Shown piece after piece: positions 48,665 through 57,385 of a DNA stretch of 64,000 bases. Positions within the stretch are counted from its first letter, which is position 1; the number at the start of each line of letters is the position of its first letter. Origin of the DNA: Deinococcus peraridilitoris DSM 19664 (lineage in GTDB: Bacteria; Deinococcota; Deinococci; Deinococcales; Deinococcaceae); contig NC_019793.1 in NCBI RefSeq assembly GCF_000317835.1, forward strand, positions 1,488,001 through 1,552,000, in the 5' to 3' direction. The position numbers were made by a program, and so were the translations under genes. A model generated the notes under the pieces. The model made no database searches, was not told the origin of the DNA, and was given only the letters and a program-made list of their open reading frames with translations.

Positions 48665-49185
48665 GTCTGCTCACGTACTTTCTTGAGCAGCACCAGCAGT
48701 TCGTCGGCACTGAGGTTCTTCAGGTCGCTGGGCTTCTTGAGGCTCTCCGAGGCGCGCAGCACCACCGTGCTTTCCTCCAGGCCACGCGCCTTGAGTTCGA
48801 TTTCCACGCCGTACTTGCCGAAACGCGCGATGTCCACCGCTTCGAGCTTTTGCGGGTCGAGGTGCGAGAGGCCGCGCACGGCGACCGTCTGGAAGGCCTG
48901 GCCGATCTTGGCGACGCGGTCACGCACCTGCACCGCCACATCCTTCTGAATGGCGCGCAGTTCGGTGTCAACCTGGTGGCGGAATTCTTCACGCAGCTTT
49001 GACCAGTTTTCCTCGCTGGAGCGGCGTTTCAGGCTGTCAATGCCCGGCGCACCCTTTTCTACACTGAGCTCTTCGAGGGTCTGATTGCCTGTGTAGTATT
49101 TGCGCCGCCATTCTGTCCAGTCGTACTTGGGCCTGGGTCCACGGCCACGCCGCTTGGGAAGGTCGTTGTTGTCGGTGGTCGGCAT
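48661..49185 (-). CDS. terS: Terminase small subunit
   Basis: 174 residues, basic N-terminus (KRRGRGPRPKYDW) with a helix-turn-helix-like segment (TLEELSVEKGAPGIDSLKRR), then an oligomerisation helix region. This is the usual layout of the DNA-recognition subunit that starts packaging. Followed by terL with a 4-base overlap. Confidence 0.8.
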   Translation of the reverse strand: MPTTDNNDLPKRRGRGPRPKYDWTEWRRKYYTGNQTLEELSVEKGAPGIDSLKRRSSEENWSKLREEFRHQVDTELRAIQKDVAVQVRDRVAKIGQAFQTVAVRGLSHLDPQKLEAVDIARFGKYGVEIELKARGLEESTVVLRASESLKKPSDLKNLSADELLVLLKKVREQT

Positions 49186-49208
49186 GGCTGGTCACCTCCT
49201 TACGGCAT

Positions 49209-49234
49209 GAAAAAACCCCGCGCAGTGGCGGGGT
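49209..49234 (-). terminator. Rho-independent terminator (minus strand)
   Basis: 7-bp stem ACCCCGC/GCGGGGT (49215-49221, 49228-49234) with six T on the minus strand. It stops transcripts of the gene at 49249-49485 just before the terminase genes start, so the late operon begins with its own promoter in or near this gap. Confidence 0.75.
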
Positions 49235-49248
49235 GGGTCATTAAAATC

Positions 49249-49485
49249 CTAGGCGAGTCCTGCTCGATAGCCTTTCGAGGCGAGTTGCTGTTCGTACCAG
49301 TCCATCGCCGCCCGGATTTTGACTGCTTCGGAATTCGAAAATGTAAAGACTGTTCCGTACCCCAGAGGGAGTTGCCGATCGTCAAAGGTGACTCTGGTGT
49401 TTTTGTGATCAGTCTGCGCCATCGCTTTATTGATTTGCTCCACCACGTGAGGGGGCACCTGGGGTCGGACAAAAAGTTCTTCCAT
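49249..49485 (-). CDS. Small hypothetical protein
   Basis: 78 residues starting MEELFVRPQVPPHV. Alpha/beta (VVEQINKAMAQ; RVTFDDRQLPLGYGTVFTF; AMDWYEQQLASKGYRAGLA). It ends in front of a terminator. No family recognised. Confidence 0.55.
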   Translation of the reverse strand: MEELFVRPQVPPHVVEQINKAMAQTDHKNTRVTFDDRQLPLGYGTVFTFSNSEAVKIRAAMDWYEQQLASKGYRAGLA

Positions 49486-49565
49486 GCCTCAGCGTAACAA
49501 GCGTTTCTGAATGTGCCCGGGCAATTTCGCGCATCACCAGGGGTGGGACGAAGCCAGAGGGCGTG

Positions 49566-49820
49566 TCAGGGAGCTGGGATCTCAAGGATGATCTCAAGCG
49601 GATGCTGGACGTTTTGACTGACGAGACGAGCAGGAAAGGTCGCGCCGTTCACTGTGACGAAGGGCTCGGGGGCAAAGCCTTGACTCGGGGCGCTGCCGTT
49701 ATCGAATACCGCTTCGATGAGCACTTTAATGTCCGGGTGGTTTGATTCTATGACCGTACCCTGCATCGGACTGATGACGCGACCATTGTCGATGCGGACG
49801 GTAATGCGGTAAGGGTTCAT
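49566..49820 (-). CDS. Small beta-rich hypothetical protein
   Basis: 84 residues starting MNPYRITVRIDNGRV, alternating strands with PFVTVNGATFPARLV near the end. No motif recognised. Stands alone between the methyltransferase and the 49249 gene. Confidence 0.5.
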   Translation of the reverse strand: MNPYRITVRIDNGRVISPMQGTVIESNHPDIKVLIEAVFDNGSAPSQGFAPEPFVTVNGATFPARLVSQNVQHPLEIILEIPAP

Positions 49821-49856
49821 GCGGTGAGTGTAATTCAGGCCATCAGTCCTGCTTGC

Positions 49857-51161
49857 CTAACTTGAGCGTGTTCCCTCGAGCGTTGCAACGTGGCCGGTGT
49901 ATTCTTCCCAGCGCTTGACGATGACGTCGCAGTACTTCGGGTCGAGTTCCAGCAGGTGGGCGATGCGGCCGGTCTTCTCGGCGGCGATGAGAGTAGTGCC
50001 GCTACCGCCGAAGGAGTCGAGGACGCGCTCACCGCGGCGGCTGCTGTTGAGGATCATGCGCTCGACCAGCCGCACCGGTTTCATGGTGGGGTGGTCTTCG
50101 TTGCGTAGGGGTTTGGCCTCGTAGATCACGCTGCTGGGCGTGGCGTCCCGCCGGGCTTCGAGCAAGGCGATGAGTTCGTCCTTGCTGAGCTTTTGCAGGT
50201 TGGGGTTGTCGTCGATCACGGTGGACTGGGTGAAGTCCCCGCAGAAGTAATGCCCGGCGCCGGCTTTCCAGCCATAGAGGATGGGTTCGTGTTGCCAGTT
50301 GTAGTCCTGACGGCTGAGCACGAAGTGGTTCTTGACCCAGATCAGGGTCTGTTTGTACAGCCAGCCGGCGCCCAGCATGGCGGCTCGGAAGGTGCTGGCT
50401 TCGCTTTCGGCGTGCGCGATGTAGATGCACGCGCCGGGTTTGGCGACGCTGGCGGCTGCGGTGAAGGCCTCAAGCAGGAACACCTGGAACTGCGCGGCGG
50501 GCATGTGGTCGTTGAGGATGGTGAGGTGCTCGTCGGTGCCGCCTTCGTAGTTGACGTTGTAGGGCGGGTCGGTCCAGATCAGGTCCGCCTGGTGTCCGTC
50601 CATGACGCGCTCGAGGTCCTGGCTTTTGGTGCTGTCACCGCAGAGGAGGCGGTGGCGGCCGAGCACCCACAGGTCGCCAGTTTTGGTGGTGAGCGTGCCG
50701 GGCACCTCGGGCACGGCGTCATCCTCAGTGAGGCCGGCGGTAGTGGCCGCGGCACCGAGGCTGACGAGGAGCTCGCCCAGGTCGTCGGTATCGTAGCCGG
50801 TACCGCTCAGGCCACCGTCGTCTCCAGCGAGGTCTTGCAGGATCTGAGCGAGCATCTCTTCGTTTCGCTCGGCCAGTTCGGCCGTGCGGTTGTCAGCCAG
50901 CAAGATGCGGATGGCCTGCGCGTCGGTCACATCCACCCAAATTACGGGAATGTGGGTGGCGCCCTGCCGCCTGGCCGCCTGATGCCGGTGATGTCCGACG
51001 AGGATGCAGCCCGTCGAGCGCTGCGCGATGATTGCGCCGTAGAAGCCGTTCGCCTTGATACTTTCGGCAATAGCGTCCACGTCGCCCAAGTTGGGGTTGC
51101 GGGGGTGTGGTTGGAGCTGTTCGGGCCGGACGAGGGCGTGCTCCTGGTTGATGATGCGCAT
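49857..51161 (-). CDS. ParB-domain DNA methyltransferase
   Basis: 434 residues. Residues 1-95: ParB/Srx-like domain (HPRNPNLGDVDAIAESIKAN; GCILVGHHRHQAARRQGATH). Residues ~165-425: N6-adenine or N4-cytosine methyltransferase of beta order, with catalytic DPPY (198-201) before the SAM motif FGGSGTT (384-390). Such fused enzymes are common in phages and may mark phage DNA against restriction. The enzyme has no nuclease partner nearby. Target base cannot be told from the sequence. Confidence 0.92.
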   Translation of the reverse strand: MRIINQEHALVRPEQLQPHPRNPNLGDVDAIAESIKANGFYGAIIAQRSTGCILVGHHRHQAARRQGATHIPVIWVDVTDAQAIRILLADNRTAELAERNEEMLAQILQDLAGDDGGLSGTGYDTDDLGELLVSLGAAATTAGLTEDDAVPEVPGTLTTKTGDLWVLGRHRLLCGDSTKSQDLERVMDGHQADLIWTDPPYNVNYEGGTDEHLTILNDHMPAAQFQVFLLEAFTAAASVAKPGACIYIAHAESEASTFRAAMLGAGWLYKQTLIWVKNHFVLSRQDYNWQHEPILYGWKAGAGHYFCGDFTQSTVIDDNPNLQKLSKDELIALLEARRDATPSSVIYEAKPLRNEDHPTMKPVRLVERMILNSSRRGERVLDSFGGSGTTLIAAEKTGRIAHLLELDPKYCDVIVKRWEEYTGHVATLEGTRSS

Positions 51162-51205
51162 GCCACCTCCCGAACTACTGTTCTGTGATGCGCCTTGCGA
51201 GTTCG

Positions 51206-51448
51206 TTATGATGACGTGGTGTCCACCAAGGTGGACACCGCAGTTCGCCGGGGACGCATCTCCACAACGATGTCATCACCGACGATGCGGCGGCGGTATT
51301 GCATGTCGGTGCGCTCAACGCCCGCTTCGATCTGCTCGGCCTGCTGCAGGCGGTAGTGGTTGAGTTCGAGGGCGGTGCGCGCAAGGGCGTGTTCCATGCA
51401 GGGCACGGTGGTGGTCTTGACGTGTTGCCACTTCTCTGATTTCGGCAT
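51206..51448 (-). CDS. Small hypothetical protein upstream of the methyltransferase
   Basis: 80 residues starting MPKSEKWQHVKTTTVPCM. Helical N-terminal half (ALARTALELNHYRLQQAEQI), then VGDDIVVEMRP. The palindrome at 51219-51238 lies inside its last codons, so the true end might be earlier if that site is regulatory. Precedes the methyltransferase by 44 bases. Confidence 0.5.
   Translation of the reverse strand: MPKSEKWQHVKTTTVPCMEHALARTALELNHYRLQQAEQIEAGVERTDMQYRRRIVGDDIVVEMRPRRTAVSTLVDTTSS
51219..51238. repeat. Compact palindrome, shared with 15962
   Basis: GTGTCCACCaaGGTGGACAC; arms identical to the site at 15962-15981, with a similar right flank (CAGTTC-G-CCG versus TAGTTC-A-CCG). It lies about 58 bases before the methyltransferase start. 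Confidence 0.7.
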
Positions 51449-51859
51449 AGCACTCCAAAGAAGAAGCGCCCGTGGGGGCGCTGAAGTTTCGGTGCAGTTG
51501 TGGACTCTAGGAAAATTCTGCCGACTTTTGCGTGAATGCTGTCAAGCGGTGAACGTGCGGCGTGCGTTGCTCATCTCCGCGTCCTGTTCGCCAAGCTCAT
51601 GCGTGAGGAACACGCCTTCCCCTTCGGTTCGCCAACTGCATCGCGTGCCATTGCTACCTCAACGGAACAGGTACACCGCGCAGTAAGTGGGGTCGAGACT
51701 GTTGGCCAGCCCTTGGTGGTCGTGGCTGAGCGAACATTCGGTCGCTGGCCCCGCAGGAGTCCGTTAGAGGGGCGCCACAGCTTCCACTTCAAGCTCTTGC
51801 GCTCCAATCAGGATGGCACGGTCGGGCACCGGATCCTCATAGGACGCTAACATCCTTGC
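51449..51859. other. Non-coding junction between phage block and signalling cassette
   Basis: No convincing gene. A short GC hairpin (AGCGCCC/GGGCGCT) at 51465-51482 follows the start of the minus-strand operon. Weak frames on both strands in 51536-51850 have no ribosome binding site and no recognisable protein. This is where phage gene order breaks off. Confidence 0.5.
51848..51853 (+). promoter_or_regulatory. Candidate -10 box, leaderless type
   Basis: TAACAT ends 6 bases before ATG 51860, the spacing of leaderless genes in Deinococcus (TANNNT just before the start codon). No ribosome binding site precedes the ATG, and no clear -35 is seen. Confidence 0.4.
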
Positions 51860-53500
51860 ATGGCTTCACCCGCCCGGCAGGCCCCTACCATCTTCAGCGA
51901 TGAGCTCCACACGGTCGCGCGGGCCCTCAGTCCCATCCAGCCTCAGCGCGAAATATCAGAGATCATTTTGCGGCCAGCCATCAGCAGCCTCGGCGCCATC
52001 GCGGGCGCGGTACTGCTGATCAACGCGGCGCAGGACAAACTGGAACTCATTGCCCGGCAAGGCTATGAACAGCAGCATAAGACCATCTGGCAGGACGGGC
52101 CGCTCGACCGGCACATCCCTGCCATTCACGCCATCCAAGGTCAGGAAGCCTTGTTCTTCGAAGACTCAGAGACGCTCAAAGCAGAGTACCCGCAGCTGGA
52201 ACAGGAAACCGGCGCCTTCAGTCCTCTGGGGTGTGCGGTGCTGCCCATCGTGCTGGACGGACAGGCGCTGGGCGTGTTGGTGCTCGACTTCCGCGAGCCG
52301 CACCAATTCTCAGGGGCGGAGCAGCAGTTCCTGAAGACGCTGGCGGTGCAGTGTGCCGTGGCGCTGGACCGCAGCACGCAGCATGCCCGGAAGCTGCTCG
52401 AACACCAGCAGCTCGTCCGCATCCTGGAAAGCATCAGTGACGCGTTCTACGCAGTGGATCACGAGTGGCGCTTCACGTACGTCAACCAAGAAGCCGAGCG
52501 GCTGTGGAACCGACGCCGCGAGGACCTGCTCGGCAAAGTGTACTGGGAAGAATTTCCGCAAGCGGTCGGGAGTGAAGCGTACCTCGCGCACCTTGAAGCG
52601 GCACGGGAACGGCGGGTGGTGCGCGTCGAGACCCGCTCACCGATCCTGCACGTCTGGGAGGAGGTGGTCATTCACCCCACTCCGGACGGCTTGTCCGTGT
52701 ACTTCAAGGACATCTCTGAACGCAAAACACTCGAAGCCAATAACCATGACCTCACCCGCGTGTTGGAACGGAAAGTCGCAGAGCGAACGCGGGACCTGCA
52801 TGACCTGAACGCTGAACTGCGCGCCTACGCGATTGGTGTCGCGCGTGACTTGAGTGAACCGATGCGCCGCGTGGACGCCTTCATGGGGTTGCTGGAGCGA
52901 CGTTTGAGCGCCTCGGTGGACGAGCGGGTCGGTACCTTGTTCGCTCAACTGCGGGAAGAAGCGAAGCACGTGCAGCGCCGGATGAATGAGCTTCGACTGC
53001 TGGCGGTACTGGAACGCCGGGAACTCATCGAAGAACCCGTCGCGCTTGATCAGCTGGTCGTGCAGGTGCGGAGTGATCTGGAGCCGCTGCTGAAAGGCAG
53101 GAAAGTGAAGTGGGTGCTGGGCACGCTGCCGTACGTGGTGGGGGACCCGATGATGCTGCGGCAGGTGTTCGGTGAGCTGCTCGCGGTGTCGCTGGACGCC
53201 ACGAAAGACACGTCTGGCGCAGTAATTGAGGTGGAGGGCGAGATGCGTGAAGGCAAGGCCGTGGTGAGCGTGCGGCACAACGGCCTCTCCCTGAGTGAAG
53301 AGGAAGCGCAGCGGTACTTCGAGGTGTTCCACGTGCCCAGCTCGCTGTTAGGGGCGAGCGAACGGATTGGCTTGGCGAACACCCGGAGAATCGTGCAACG
53401 GCATGGCGGGCACGTCTGGGCGGAAGCAGCGCCGACTGGTGAGGCTGGAGCCCTCTTGTTCGTGGAGTTCCCGGACCGCCTGACTGAACGCAACAAATAG
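51860..53500 (+). CDS. Degenerate histidine kinase (pseudokinase) with GAF and PAS
   Basis: 546 residues. GAF ~25-170 (SSLGAIAGAVLLINAAQDKL; GCAVLPIVLDGQALGVLVLDF), PAS ~183-290 (ILESISDAFYAVDHEWRFTY), coiled linker, then HisKA and HATPase regions clearly related to the kinase at 54062. The key residues are gone: the acceptor His is Arg329 (VARDLSEP in place of SHDLRTP), the N-box Asn is Val443, G1 DNGAGFD is HNGLSLS and G2 GVGVGLA is SERIGLA. It should neither autophosphorylate nor bind ATP normally; a sensor, scaffold or partner-regulating role is likely. Confidence 0.88.
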   Translation: MASPARQAPTIFSDELHTVARALSPIQPQREISEIILRPAISSLGAIAGAVLLINAAQDKLELIARQGYEQQHKTIWQDGPLDRHIPAIHAIQGQEALFFEDSETLKAEYPQLEQETGAFSPLGCAVLPIVLDGQALGVLVLDFREPHQFSGAEQQFLKTLAVQCAVALDRSTQHARKLLEHQQLVRILESISDAFYAVDHEWRFTYVNQEAERLWNRRREDLLGKVYWEEFPQAVGSEAYLAHLEAARERRVVRVETRSPILHVWEEVVIHPTPDGLSVYFKDISERKTLEANNHDLTRVLERKVAERTRDLHDLNAELRAYAIGVARDLSEPMRRVDAFMGLLERRLSASVDERVGTLFAQLREEAKHVQRRMNELRLLAVLERRELIEEPVALDQLVVQVRSDLEPLLKGRKVKWVLGTLPYVVGDPMMLRQVFGELLAVSLDATKDTSGAVIEVEGEMREGKAVVSVRHNGLSLSEEEAQRYFEVFHVPSSLLGASERIGLANTRRIVQRHGGHVWAEAAPTGEAGALLFVEFPDRLTERNK

Positions 53501-53557
53501 GCGTTCGTATTGATCGGCGGGTGGCAGTGCAGAACCTGCCATTTGCTCGGTCGCTCT

Positions 53558-53563
53558 TATACT
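53558..53563 (+). promoter_or_regulatory. Candidate -10 box, leaderless type
   Basis: TATACT ends 10 bases before ATG 53574. The usual start distance would place the 5' end within a few bases of the ATG. No ribosome binding site is seen. Confidence 0.4.
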
Positions 53564-53573
53564 GGCAGCAACC

Positions 53574-54017
53574 ATGATAGACCCGACTGACGCCAAGCTC
53601 TACGATGTCCTGCTGGTTGACGACAGCATCTCAGACGCCGAGTTGCTGCAAGAACTGATGGCACGCATCCTCCCGGACGTCCGTTTACGGGTCGAGCACG
53701 ACAGCTTGCAGGTGCTCCAGGACCTTCAGCGAGAAGCGCGGCTTTCGGATGGTTTCAGGCCGGATTTGCTGCTGATGGATTTACATATGCCGCGTAAGAG
53801 TGGCTTTGAGGTGCTGAGGAAACTCCGGAGTGACGCTGCATTCAAGTCGATTCCGATGCTGGTGCTGTCGGATTCCGCTCGACCTGAGGAGATCGGGTTG
53901 GCTTATGATTTGGGGGCGAACGCGTACCTGATGAAGCCGACTGATATCCAGGGGTACGTGGAGTTGCTGCAGTCGGTCGATCAGAATTGGTTTCGGTTTT
54001 CCAAGCTTTCAAGGTAG
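53574..54017 (+). CDS. Single-domain response regulator
   Basis: 147 residues. Receiver with DD at 16-17, acceptor Asp69 in LLLMDLHMPRKSG, Ser in LVLSDSARP and Lys in AYLMKPTD; C-terminal helix QSVDQNWFRFSKL. Lies between the pseudokinase and the active kinase, so it may be phosphorylated by the latter. Confidence 0.9.
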   Translation: MIDPTDAKLYDVLLVDDSISDAELLQELMARILPDVRLRVEHDSLQVLQDLQREARLSDGFRPDLLLMDLHMPRKSGFEVLRKLRSDAAFKSIPMLVLSDSARPEEIGLAYDLGANAYLMKPTDIQGYVELLQSVDQNWFRFSKLSR

Positions 54018-54043
54018 GGTGCTCGTGCCGCCAGGCAATCCGA

Positions 54044-54049
54044 TATGAT
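54044..54049 (+). promoter_or_regulatory. Candidate -10 box, leaderless type
   Basis: TATGAT, 12 bases before GTG 54062. No ribosome binding site precedes that GTG. Confidence 0.35.
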
Positions 54050-54061
54050 GTGGATGACCAC

Positions 54062-56776
54062 GTGACACGCCCTCCGAACCCACTGCCCGAACCTGAGCAC
54101 CTGTTCCCTGGTCACACTGAGATGGCTGTGCTGATGCGCGCGTTCGACTGGGCGCAGACGCCACTCGGTCCCGTGGAGCACTGGCCGCAGAGCCTGCGAA
54201 CCATCGTCAGCGTGGTGCTCGCCAGCCCTTCACCGCTGATCGTGCTGTGGGGCAAGGAACTCGTGCAGCTCTACAACGACGGCTACCGCGACGTGATGGG
54301 CGTTCGGCATCCGGCGGGTCTGGAGCAGGGCAACCGGGAGTGCTGGCCGGAAGTCTGGACGTTCAACGAACCCATCTATCAAAGGGTGCGAGAGCACGGT
54401 GAGACCTTCCAGTTCACCGACCAGCGCCTGGTGCTGACCCGGCACGGCGAGGAAGAAGAAGCGTACTTCACCCTGAGTTACAGCCCTGTCCGTGACGAGC
54501 GTGGCGAGGTGGGCGGTGTGCTCGTCACGGTGCAAGAAACCACCCAGCGCGTCATGCATGAGCGGCAGCTTCAAGCGCAGAGCACGGAGTTGCAAGCCCT
54601 CGCGATCATTGAGGAGTTCACTCGGAACTTCACGGTGGACACCGATCCGTACCATCTGATCCGGCGGGTGCAGGAATTGCTGTGCGCATACCTGCCCAGG
54701 GGCGTCACGGTCTACTACGAACTGGACGGAGACGTATGGCGTGTCAAGCGTCAGTTGGGTGACTACGGGGACGAAGCGTTGCAACGGCAGCATGAGGCGG
54801 GCCTGCCTTACGCTGCCGCCACGCATGTCGTGTCGCCCTACGAGTCGGGTGAGCCGTACTACCAGGATCTGTACGACACTGGCACCTGCAGCGCGCCTGA
54901 GACCACGGCCCATGTCGGTGCCATCGCCATGCTGCCCCTCAGGACGAGTGAACGGGTGCGGGGCGTGCTGGGCTTCGCCCGCTTCGGGCCAGGTGGCTGG
55001 ACAGAGCTGAGCCGCCGCGTCATGGAAGCGGTGGTGCGCAGCCTCGGCGTCGCCATCGAGCGCGCCGAGCAAGCTACTCTGCTCGCCAGTCAACGCGCCC
55101 AGCTGGCCTCCAGCAATGAGGAGCTCCAGGAAGCGAGGCTCCGCGCGGAAGTCCTGGCGGCCCTGGGGGAAGCGCTGCAGAATGCGCGGGATGCGGAGCA
55201 GGTTGCGCAACGCGCCCTCTCGCAGCTCGGACCTGTGCTGCACGCCCACAGCATGCTGGTGGTGCGACTCAGCGGCGACCGCTTGCACGTCATGCAAGTC
55301 TGGGGCGAAGCGCCGCAGGAACTCCTCGATTTCCTGCGGCGTGAAGAACGCAGGCTGCGCGACGCGCCATTGATGCTGCGCGCCTCACAGCAACAAGACG
55401 GCCTCTACGTCGACGATTACCGAGCCGCTCGCGGAAGTGAGATGCCGTCACCAGCCCTGGCTTGCGGCATTGAACCCATCAGAACGCCAGAGGGGCAATT
55501 GGCAGGCTTCCTGGTCATCTGGCGCGACGCCGCAGCACGACCATGGCAGCACGGCGAGCGTGACTTACTGGCGCGTGCGGCGGGCACCCTCGGTCTCGCT
55601 CTGGAACGCGCCGACCGTCAGCGCGACGCACAGGAACGCGCGCAGCTCGCGCTGCTCGCCAGCCAGAGCCGCCTGCGCTTCGCCCTTGACGCGGCCGGTC
55701 TGGGCGACTGGGAACTGGACGTGCGCGATCAGAGCGCCACGCGGTCCTTGCGGCACGACGAAATTTTCGGCTATCCGCAAGGGCATCCGGCCTGGACGTA
55801 CGACGTGTTCATCGCGCACGTTCTTCCCGAAGACCGGGAGGACGTGACCCGCAAGTATGGCGTGGCGCTGGAGCGAGGTGAGGCCTGGGACTTCGAGTGC
55901 CGCATCCGCCGTGCAGACGGGGAAGTGCGCTGGATCTGGGCCCGTGGCGAAGTACTCCGGAGCGAGGATGGCACGCCCACGCACATCCTGGGTCTGGTGC
56001 AGGACATCACGGAAGGCAAACTCGCCGAAGCGGCGATCCAGGAACTCAACACGCAGCTCGAAGCGCGCGTTCGGGAACGTACCCGTTCACTGGAAGCGGC
56101 CAACGAGGAACTTGAAGCGTTTTCGTACAGCGTGTCCCACGATTTGCGTACGCCGGTGCGGCACATCACTGGCTTTACCAGCATCCTGCGCAAGTCTCTG
56201 GGCGACAAACTTGATGAGAAGTCCGCTCGTGCATTGACGGTGGTGGAAGTCGCTGCTGAACGAATGAACACTTTGATTGACGCGATGCTCGACCTGTCGC
56301 GCACGTCAAGGCAACCGGTACGTGTGAAGCTGGTGGATTTGGGTGCGCTGGTCTCGGCGGTGCGGACTGAATTGGAGTCTGACGTGCTGGAGCGGCGTGT
56401 TCGTTGGCAGGTCAGCGAGTTGCCGCTGGTCCCAGGAGATCACGAGCTGCTGCGGCAAGCGATGTTGAACCTGCTGTCGAACGCCCTCAAGTACACCAGC
56501 AAGCAGGACGAGGCCGTGATCGAGGTGTGGGTGGAGGACCGTGCCGACGAGTGGGCCGTATTTGTGCGGGACAACGGCGCTGGGTTCGACCCGAGATATC
56601 AGGACAAGCTGTTCGGCGTGTTTCAGCGCTTGCATCGCCACGAGGAGTTCGAGGGCGTCGGGGTGGGGTTGGCGAATGTGCGGCGCATCGTGCAGCGGCA
56701 TGGTGGGCGGGTGTGGGCGGAAGGCAAACCGGGTGAGGGCGCGACGTTCGGCTTCAGCTTACCGAAGCCCCGGTAA
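54062..56776 (+). CDS. Multi-domain sensor histidine kinase (PAS-GAF-GAF-PAS-HisKA)
   Basis: 904 residues from GTG 54062 (VTRPPNPLPEPEHLF); GTG 54050 is also possible, and the longer frame from 53987 overlaps the previous gene. Domains: PAS-like ~20-150 (MRAFDWAQTPLGPVEHWPQ, a common start in this kinase type), GAF ~175-335, second GAF ~360-510, PAS ~530-650 (RFALDAAGLGDWELDVRDQ), HisKA with His693 in SVSHDLRTPVRHI, then an intact ATPase (LLSNALKYT; DNGAGFD; GVGVGLA). Cytosolic, no membrane span, no tetrapyrrole-binding PHY region, so it is not a full phytochrome. Signal unknown. Confidence 0.9.
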   Translation: MTRPPNPLPEPEHLFPGHTEMAVLMRAFDWAQTPLGPVEHWPQSLRTIVSVVLASPSPLIVLWGKELVQLYNDGYRDVMGVRHPAGLEQGNRECWPEVWTFNEPIYQRVREHGETFQFTDQRLVLTRHGEEEEAYFTLSYSPVRDERGEVGGVLVTVQETTQRVMHERQLQAQSTELQALAIIEEFTRNFTVDTDPYHLIRRVQELLCAYLPRGVTVYYELDGDVWRVKRQLGDYGDEALQRQHEAGLPYAAATHVVSPYESGEPYYQDLYDTGTCSAPETTAHVGAIAMLPLRTSERVRGVLGFARFGPGGWTELSRRVMEAVVRSLGVAIERAEQATLLASQRAQLASSNEELQEARLRAEVLAALGEALQNARDAEQVAQRALSQLGPVLHAHSMLVVRLSGDRLHVMQVWGEAPQELLDFLRREERRLRDAPLMLRASQQQDGLYVDDYRAARGSEMPSPALACGIEPIRTPEGQLAGFLVIWRDAAARPWQHGERDLLARAAGTLGLALERADRQRDAQERAQLALLASQSRLRFALDAAGLGDWELDVRDQSATRSLRHDEIFGYPQGHPAWTYDVFIAHVLPEDREDVTRKYGVALERGEAWDFECRIRRADGEVRWIWARGEVLRSEDGTPTHILGLVQDITEGKLAEAAIQELNTQLEARVRERTRSLEAANEELEAFSYSVSHDLRTPVRHITGFTSILRKSLGDKLDEKSARALTVVEVAAERMNTLIDAMLDLSRTSRQPVRVKLVDLGALVSAVRTELESDVLERRVRWQVSELPLVPGDHELLRQAMLNLLSNALKYTSKQDEAVIEVWVEDRADEWAVFVRDNGAGFDPRYQDKLFGVFQRLHRHEEFEGVGVGLANVRRIVQRHGGRVWAEGKPGEGATFGFSLPKPR

Positions 56777-56848
56777 GTGCCCTGCACAGCTGGCCTGTCG
56801 TGGGGACTTCGCAAGTCGCACGAGACTGGCGGCATGACTCCTTTTCGT

Positions 56849-57103
56849 TTAGCTGGGCAGTGAGGGTCGGGAGGCCTGGGCTTGCCAGTACCGCTGGCGC
56901 AATTCGCTTTTGAAGTCCTGCAGGTCGTACAGGATGCTGTGCAGCGCAACGCCGGTATGCGCGAGCGGAACGATGGGAGCGTCCCGGATGACCTGCCTCA
57001 CTCGATCAAGGTGGCTTTGCAGGCGCTCGGCTTCACCCCATTTCACGGCCAGGGGCAGCAGTTCGTCATACAGGCTGTAAATTTCCGCCAGAACCTCATC
57101 CAT
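56849..57103 (-). CDS. Small helical hypothetical protein
   Basis: 84 residues, nearly all helix (LAEIYSLYDELLPLAVKWGE; SILYDLQDFKSELRQRYW). Lies on the opposite strand between the kinase and the last receiver. No family recognised. Confidence 0.55.
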   Translation of the reverse strand: MDEVLAEIYSLYDELLPLAVKWGEAERLQSHLDRVRQVIRDAPIVPLAHTGVALHSILYDLQDFKSELRQRYWQAQASRPSLPS

Positions 57104-57385
57104 CTCTCGATCAAGGTAAACGGCAGATGGAACGCGTGATAGGCCGAGCGGCCCACACCCCCTGAAGTCTTTTTACAGCTAATTCCGATGTTTTCAGTAG
57201 GGATGGGCAGCGACCGGCAGAGCGACGAAACACCATGATTTTGGCTGGTATGCAGGCTCTGTTCTGCAGCCTTCTGATACGCTCTGCGTTCAGCTCAAAT
57301 CCAGTTTCCACATGCTCTTCATATACTCAGGGAGGATTGCAAAGTTACCCTTCATGTGGAGCCGCCCCGCGAACAGGAGTTCCTG

